Of a stretch of DNA of 11,127 nucleotides, positions 7,247 to 11,127 are shown in pieces. The position numbers were made by a program, and so were the translations under genes. Location: NCBI GenBank assembly GCA_020696915.1, contig JAJFMR010000114.1, positions 1 to 11,127 of the forward strand, given 5' to 3'. This stretch comes from Rhizobiaceae bacterium. GTDB taxonomy: Bacteria; Pseudomonadota; Alphaproteobacteria; Rhizobiales; Rhizobiaceae. Every line of letters begins with the position of its first letter. Position 1 is the stretch's first letter. Under the pieces are notes generated by a model. It saw nothing but the letters and a program-made list of their open reading frames with translations. It made no database searches and was not told the DNA's origin.

Positions 7247-7252
7247 ATTATA
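7247..7252 (-). promoter_or_regulatory. Probable -10 element of the importer operon promoter
   Basis: A perfect TATAAT on the minus strand, about 98 bp before the ATG of the binding protein, in an otherwise GC-rich stretch. The hexamer 17 bp upstream (GATATG) is a poor -35 match, so the promoter probably needs an activator. Transcription would start near 7240 and give a leader of about 90 nt. Confidence 0.55.
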
Positions 7253-7253
7253 C

Positions 7254-7269
7254 CGGATGCAGTCATCCG
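7254..7269. promoter_or_regulatory. 16-bp palindrome in the promoter spacer, candidate operator
   Basis: CGGATG-CAGT-CATCCG has perfect 6-bp arms. It starts 1 bp upstream of the TATAAT and fills most of the -10/-35 spacer of the importer promoter, a position where a bound repressor would block RNA polymerase. Candidate binders are the XRE-cupin or LysR proteins encoded in the locus (inference). Confidence 0.5.
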
Positions 7270-7316
7270 CATATCACCATGCCAGTCAATCGCAGGCGCA
7301 ACGCCGGGTCAACACC

Positions 7317-7352
7317 GTTAGCGCCTCGCTCCGGCGAGGTGCGGCGCTGAAC
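7317..7352. other. GC-rich stem-loop upstream of the importer promoter
   Basis: The inner stem CCTCGC-TCCG-GCGAGG (7324-7339) is perfect. Outer arms GTTAGCGC and GCGCTGAAC extend it across a 5-nt bulge. It lies between the LysR stop and the importer promoter on the same strand. No T run follows on the minus strand, so termination of LysR transcription is possible only by a non-classical route. Confidence 0.45.
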
Positions 7353-7475
7353 CCGAGCCAGGTTACACACCAGTGCAGGACCTCGATAGGCCGCGTCTGC
7401 CATGCCTTCAGGCACGAGATCCATCCGTGCCGTGAGCATCCTGCCGGCTGTCCCTTTCCCCCGCCTTTTCCGTTT

Positions 7476-7490
7476 CGGACCGCCGGTCCG
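7476..7490. other. Hairpin just downstream of the LysR gene
   Basis: CGGACC-GCC-GGTCCG (plus-strand reading) forms a perfect 6-bp GC-rich stem with a 3-nt loop, 11 bp past the LysR stop. The minus-strand 3' flank is AAACGGAAAAGG and lacks a U run, so intrinsic termination is unsupported. It could still end or protect the LysR mRNA. Confidence 0.45.
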
Positions 7491-7501
7491 TTCAGGGCTA
7501 C

Positions 7502-8407
7502 TCACGCCGCCTGTGTGGCGAACCAGTCCCGCACCCGGCGTGCGGCATCCGACAGGTTTGCTTCCAGTGGCCACGCCACGTGGAAGAACTTGCCCGTCGA
7601 CATGATGTGGGCGGTGAGGCGCACCAGCAAGCCCCGCTTCACCATGCTGTCCACGAGGTGATGCCAGCCGAGGGCAATCCCTTGCCCTTCGATGGCCGAT
7701 TGCACCACCAGCACATAGTCGTTGATGCGCAGCCCCTTTGGGGCGCGCCCGCCATCCGCCCCCGCCGAATGGAACCACTCGCCCCAGGTCGCGGCCGGCC
7801 GGTAGGGTTCCTCGAGATGGATCAGCGTGTGCGAGAACAGGCTCTCGACGGTTTCAGGGCGCCCGAACCTGGCGCAGTATCCCGCGCTGCAGACCGGATA
7901 CACTTTTTCGGCCGCAAGCGGCATCAGCCCGTACTGCGGCCAGTCGGCCTGCGCACCGCCCCGGATGCCGAGAGGGATATTATCGGACACCAGATCGACG
8001 TCGCGGTCGGCGGTCTGGATGCGCAGGTCGATGTCCGGCAGCTTCTCGCGAAAATCCTGCAGCCTCGGCACCATCCACATCGACGCGAACGCCGTTGAGG
8101 CCGAGAGCGTCACGTTCGGCTCGCCCGCGGCCGCACGCAGTTCCTCTGCCGACCTTTGTACGTAGGACAGGCCGAGCGAGACGTCCCCGAAGAACCTCTC
8201 TCCCGCCTCCGTCAGGCGTACGCGGCGATGCTCCCGCCTGAACAGCGGTATCGCGAGGTGCCTTTCCAGCCTGCCTACCGCATAGGAGACCGCGGCCTGG
8301 CTCATGCCGAGCTCGCGCCCGGCGGCGGTGAAGCTGCCGAGCCGCCCGGCCGCCTCGAAGATGATCAGACTGCCCGCGGAAGGCAGCAGGCTGCGCAGGT
8401 TTGCCAT
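7502..8407 (-). CDS. LysR-family transcriptional regulator, GcvA-like
   Basis: A 301-residue LysR-type regulator. The N-terminal winged HTH (residues 10-68) has the diagnostic pattern FEAAGRLGSFTAAGRELGMS followed by QAAVSYAVGRLERHL and PLFRR. The effector domain begins around residue 95 (VTLSASTAFASMWMVPRLQD), a pattern seen in GcvA-like members that sense amino acids or related small acids. The length is typical. The gene is divergent from the MttB-like/enolase pair and on the same strand as the importer operon, so it is well placed to control both; LysR proteins usually act on the divergent promoter and repress themselves. The ATG at 8407 has no obvious Shine-Dalgarno sequence, and a GATAAG hexamer lies only about 10 bp upstream, so the mRNA may be nearly leaderless. 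The effector is unknown. Confidence 0.95.
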   Translation of the reverse strand: MANLRSLLPSAGSLIIFEAAGRLGSFTAAGRELGMSQAAVSYAVGRLERHLAIPLFRREHRRVRLTEAGERFFGDVSLGLSYVQRSAEELRAAAGEPNVTLSASTAFASMWMVPRLQDFREKLPDIDLRIQTADRDVDLVSDNIPLGIRGGAQADWPQYGLMPLAAEKVYPVCSAGYCARFGRPETVESLFSHTLIHLEEPYRPAATWGEWFHSAGADGGRAPKGLRINDYVLVVQSAIEGQGIALGWHHLVDSMVKRGLLVRLTAHIMSTGKFFHVAWPLEANLSDAARRVRDWFATQAA

Positions 8408-8415
8408 AAACGGTA

Positions 8416-8432
8416 CTTATCAACTTGATGAG
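8416..8432. promoter_or_regulatory. 17-bp near-perfect palindrome, candidate LysR operator
   Basis: CTTATCAAcTTGATGAG pairs in 7 of 8 positions around C8424, with ATCAA-C-TTGAT at its core. It sits 9 bp before the LysR start in the 93-bp divergent region and overlaps the possible LysR -10 (GATAAG on the minus strand). It does not match the T-N11-A or ATC-N9-GAT spacing exactly, but its position fits autorepression together with control of the plus-strand pair. Confidence 0.5.
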
Positions 8433-8500
8433 ATTTTTCCAGCGTCACAAGGGCGGCGCGGTGTCCTAGTCTGCCTGGTCGTGAATGCTGGGATGGTCGA

Positions 8501-10069
8501 ATGAGCGAAATCGCCGGAACCGTGGCTGAAGAGCCCGCCAGGCGCCGCGAGCGGGGCGGCGGCCGCAGCGCCCGCCGCGAGTTGCGCTCCCACGGGCCGC
8601 AGGGCACGGGCCGGCCCTACATCGTCCGCTCGATCCCGACCTACGACGTGCTGTCGGAGGAGAGCCTGCAGCGCATCGAGACCACTGCGGATCGCATCCT
8701 TGCCGAGATAGGCATCGAGTTCCGGGACGATGCGGTGGCGCTCGACCACTGGCGCCGCGCCGGCGCTTCCGTCGACGGCGTCCTGGTGAAGTTCGAGCCC
8801 GGAATGCTCCGCGAGATTTTGAAGCAGGCGCCCGCAACATTCACCCAGCATGCCCGCAATCCGGCGAAGTCGGTGGAGATCGGCGGCAGAAGCGTCGTCT
8901 TTTCGCCCGCTTACGGCTCGCCGTTCGTCATGGACCTGGACAAGGGCCGACGCTACGGCACGATCGAGGACTTCCGCAATTTCGTGAAGCTCGCGCAGTC
9001 CTCGCCCTGGCTGCATCATTCGGGCGGCACCATCTGCGAGCCCGTCGACGTGCCCGTGAACAAGCGCCACCTCGACATGGTCTACAGCCACATCCGCTAT
9101 TCGGACCGCGGCTTCATGGGCTCGGTAACCTCCGAATCGAGAGCCGCGGATTCGATCGACATGGCGCGGATCGTCTTCGGAGACGACTTTGTCGACCGGA
9201 ACTGCGTCATTTTGGGCAACGTCAACGTCAACTCGCCGCTCGTCTGGGACGGCACCATGACGCTGGCGCTGCGCGCCTATGCGCGGGCCAACCAGGCAGC
9301 CGTGGTGGTGCCGTTCATCCTCGGCGGCGCCATGGGTCCGGTGACCAATGCCGGCGCCATCGCGCAGGCGCTCGCCGAGACGATGGCAGGCTGCGCGCTT
9401 GCCCAGCTGGAGCGGCCCGGCGCCCCCGTCATCTTCGGGAATTTCCTGTCCTCCATGTCGCTCAGATCCGGCTCGCCGACCTTCGGCACACCCGAGCCGG
9501 CGATCGGTTCGCTGGTGGTGGGGCAGCTGGCACGCCGTGTCGGCCTGCCGCTGCGCTGCTCGGGCAACTTCACCACCTCGAAGCTGCCGGACGCCCATGC
9601 GATGAACGAAGGCACAATGTCGATGCTCGCCGCCGTGCAGTGCGGCGCCAATTTCATCCTGCATTCGGCCGGCTTTCTCGACGGCCTGCTCTCGATGTCC
9701 TACGAAAAGTTCATGATGGACGCCGATTTCTGCGGCGCGCTTCACACCTATCTCGACGGCGTCCCGGTCGACGACAACCAGCTGGCGCTGGAAGCCTTCC
9801 GGGAGGTCGGCCCGGGGAGCCATTTCTTCGGCTGCGCGCATACGATGAAAAATTACGAAACGGCGTTCTGGGACTCCGGAATCGCCGACAACGAGAACTT
9901 CGAGAAATGGGAAGCGGCCGGCTCCGAAGACGCCGCGCAGCGGGCCAACCGCAGCTGGAAGAAGGCGCTGGCCGAATACCAGGCGCCGCCGCTCGATCCC
10001 GCAATCGACGAGGCCCTGAAGGACTTCATGGCGCGCCGCAAGGCATCCATGGACGATGCCTGGTACTGA
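8501..10069 (+). CDS. MttB-family (non-pyrrolysine) trimethylamine/betaine:corrinoid methyltransferase-like protein
   Basis: A 522-residue protein of the trimethylamine methyltransferase (MttB) superfamily. Members without pyrrolysine, such as the characterised glycine betaine methyltransferase MtgB, move a methyl group from a quaternary amine to a corrinoid protein. The TIM-barrel core is recognisable: ETTADRILAEIGIEFRDD (60-77), a glycine-rich FILGGAMGPVTNAGAIAQAL (272-291), and GSPTFGTPEPAIG (324-336) near where archaeal MttB carries pyrrolysine. No in-frame TAG occurs, so pyrrolysine is not used. The N-terminal 35 residues are Arg/Gly-rich and probably disordered, a feature common in alphaproteobacterial members. 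No corrinoid-binding partner (MttC-like) or reactivase is seen in the window. The ATG at 8501 has a weak GGGA upstream. The enolase-superfamily gene follows after 14 bp. The family call is strong; the substrate (a betaine or methylated amine) is inferred. Confidence 0.9.
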   Translation: MSEIAGTVAEEPARRRERGGGRSARRELRSHGPQGTGRPYIVRSIPTYDVLSEESLQRIETTADRILAEIGIEFRDDAVALDHWRRAGASVDGVLVKFEPGMLREILKQAPATFTQHARNPAKSVEIGGRSVVFSPAYGSPFVMDLDKGRRYGTIEDFRNFVKLAQSSPWLHHSGGTICEPVDVPVNKRHLDMVYSHIRYSDRGFMGSVTSESRAADSIDMARIVFGDDFVDRNCVILGNVNVNSPLVWDGTMTLALRAYARANQAAVVVPFILGGAMGPVTNAGAIAQALAETMAGCALAQLERPGAPVIFGNFLSSMSLRSGSPTFGTPEPAIGSLVVGQLARRVGLPLRCSGNFTTSKLPDAHAMNEGTMSMLAAVQCGANFILHSAGFLDGLLSMSYEKFMMDADFCGALHTYLDGVPVDDNQLALEAFREVGPGSHFFGCAHTMKNYETAFWDSGIADNENFEKWEAAGSEDAAQRANRSWKKALAEYQAPPLDPAIDEALKDFMARRKASMDDAWY

Positions 10070-10083
10070 ACGGCTCGCAACGC

Positions 10084-11127
10084 ATGAAGATCACCAACAT
10101 CCGCGTGACCCACGTCAACGTCCCCTTCGATGCGCCGTTCTGGTGGACGGCCGGCCTTTACGGCGGCGCCTCCAAGTCGATCATCGAGATCGAGACCGAT
10201 GACGGCGTCGTCGGTCTCGGTGAGGCGCCGTGGTGGCATTTCGGCGAAATCATCAGGTCGGAGATCGCACCGGCCCTGATCGGCGCCGATCCGCTCGATC
10301 TCGCCGACTGCGAAAGCCGTTGCGTGCCGCCATGGCAGATCACCGCCAACACCGGCGAGAATGCGTCGTCGGTGGCATTCGGGGCGGTCGAGCTCGGGCT
10401 CTGGGACATCCGCGGCAAGGTCTTCGGCATGCCGCTCTACAAGCTGCTCGGCGGCGCGGTGCGCAAGGACATCCCCTTCTCCGAATATTTCTCCTTCCGG
10501 CCCCAACAGGATGGCGCCGGTGGCGAGATGTCGCCGGAGGCGATCGTCGACTACTGCCTCGGGATGAAGGAGCAGCATGGCTCCACAATCTTCGAGGGCA
10601 AGCTGATCCTCGGCGACCCGGAACTCGAAATCCGCACGGTGCGGATGCTGCGCGAAGCGCTGGGACCGCAGGCGCAGATCAGGCTGGATTCCAACATGCA
10701 GTGGTCGCTGACCACCGCCCGCTGGGTGCTCAGGGAGATCGAGGCCTTCAACATAAGGAATTACGAGGATCCCGTCGCCACGTTCGAGGAGATGGCGGCG
10801 CTGCGGCAGCATTCGCGGATCCCGTTCTCCACCCATGTGCCTGACCTCAGACGTGCGGTGGCGCTGGGCGTACCCGACTATTTCGTCTGCAACTTCGCCG
10901 CCCTCGGCGGTCTCTCGAAGACGCTGAAGTTCATCGCGGCCTGCGAGGCGATGGGCAAGGGCTTCTGGTGCTACTCCAACGACCTCGGCATCATGACGGC
11001 GGCCTATCTGCACGTCGTGGCGGCGACACCGTGGATTACCGAGGCGTCGCAGTCGCTGTTCCGCTGGCAAGTCGGCGACGTCGTCAGGGATGGGCCGTTC
11101 AGGCAGTCGAACGACACGGTGCGCGTT
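10084..11127 (+). CDS. Enolase-superfamily protein (mandelate racemase/muconate lactonizing/glucarate dehydratase-like), truncated by window edge
   Basis: The first 348 residues of an enolase-superfamily protein; no stop is reached before the right edge. The N-terminal capping domain (MKITNIRVTHVNVPFDAPFW, then IIEIETDDGVVGLGEAPW) and the barrel start (AVELGLWDIRGKVFGMPLYK, LLGG) are standard. Of the metal ligands, D202 (RLDSNMQW) and E228 (YEDP) are recognisable. Other key positions are unusual: the KxK motif on strand 2 reads K-L-I (K173, I175), the third-ligand position reads STHV (H251 instead of D/E/N), the strand-6 base position reads N270 (VCNFAALGG), and the usual SHSN-like His is WCYSN (C296/Y297). 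Canonical members abstract the proton next to a carboxylate to racemise, dehydrate or cycloisomerise. Transcription is probably shared with the MttB-like gene 14 bp upstream. The reaction is unknown, and the substitutions make a standard mechanism doubtful. Confidence 0.88.
   Translation, partial: MKITNIRVTHVNVPFDAPFWWTAGLYGGASKSIIEIETDDGVVGLGEAPWWHFGEIIRSEIAPALIGADPLDLADCESRCVPPWQITANTGENASSVAFGAVELGLWDIRGKVFGMPLYKLLGGAVRKDIPFSEYFSFRPQQDGAGGEMSPEAIVDYCLGMKEQHGSTIFEGKLILGDPELEIRTVRMLREALGPQAQIRLDSNMQWSLTTARWVLREIEAFNIRNYEDPVATFEEMAALRQHSRIPFSTHVPDLRRAVALGVPDYFVCNFAALGGLSKTLKFIAACEAMGKGFWCYSNDLGIMTAAYLHVVAATPWITEASQSLFRWQVGDVVRDGPFRQSNDTVRV

Larger units (their letters stand above)
7150..7501. 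other. 352-bp non-coding region between LysR and the importer operon
   Basis: No convincing gene is seen here; open frames crossing it are antisense or extended readings of neighbours. It holds, in minus-strand order, a CGGACC-GGC-GGTCCG hairpin after the LysR stop, a bulged GC-rich stem, the palindrome and TATAAT described separately, and the leader stem-loop. It probably serves as both the LysR 3' region and the importer control region. Confidence 0.7.

Noticed and set aside
7150..7272. 41-codon N-terminal extension of the binding protein
   Set aside because: It would put non-signal sequence before the Tat signal and cover the TATAAT. The ATG at 7149 has a good ribosome binding site.
8433..8500. 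Sigma-70 promoter for the MttB-like gene
   Set aside because: A TTGATG at 8425 could be a -35, but no acceptable -10 lies 16-18 bp downstream, so the start site cannot be placed from sequence.
8420..9841. 473-codon minus-strand open frame
   Set aside because: Antisense to the MttB-like gene. The translation is His/Arg/Asp-rich with no recognisable domain.
9853..11070. 405-codon minus-strand open frame
   Set aside because: Antisense to the end of the MttB-like gene and to the enolase-superfamily gene, both of which have recognisable family motifs.

Overview
The window is GC-rich, has no insertion sequences, RNA genes or CRISPR arrays, and reads as one compact catabolic locus. The gene families suggest an alphaproteobacterium, probably of the Rhizobiales: a non-pyrrolysine MttB-like methyltransferase with an Arg-rich N-terminus, a spermidine/putrescine-type ABC importer, and a paired CMD/AhpD module of the type first named from Agrobacterium vitis. 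This placement is inferred from gene families only; no taxonomic marker gene is present.

Layout. A long minus-strand operon reads from 7149 down to 19: a Tat-exported solute-binding protein, two permeases, the ABC ATPase, an FAD-dependent monooxygenase-like flavoprotein, a CMD-domain protein without CxxC, an AhpD-like protein with CxxC, and an XRE-cupin regulator. From the first permease onward the genes overlap or lie within 5 bp of each other, so they are almost certainly one transcription and translation unit. The exception is a 159-bp gap between the binding-protein gene and the first permease, which holds three consecutive hairpins. The last gene, the XRE-cupin regulator, carries a +1 frameshift in a run of three identical bases.

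Upstream of the binding protein is a 352-bp non-coding stretch with a perfect TATAAT, a 16-bp perfect-arm palindrome directly upstream of it, and further hairpins. Next comes a GcvA-like LysR regulator, also on the minus strand. It is divergent from a plus-strand pair: the MttB-like methyltransferase (8501-10069) and, 14 bp later, an enolase-superfamily protein (mandelate racemase/muconate lactonizing/glucarate dehydratase-like) that runs off the right edge. The divergent intergenic region holds a 17-bp near-perfect palindrome that overlaps the likely LysR promoter.

How it may work together (inference). The importer probably captures a small cationic or quaternary amine. The MttB-like protein would remove a methyl group from an N-methylated compound such as a betaine and pass it to a corrinoid protein encoded elsewhere. 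The enolase-superfamily protein would act on the acid or betaine skeleton, and the flavoprotein with the two CMD/AhpD proteins would carry out an oxidative step and deal with peroxides. The enolase-superfamily protein appears to have lost several of the usual catalytic residues, which makes its role the least predictable and most interesting part of the locus.
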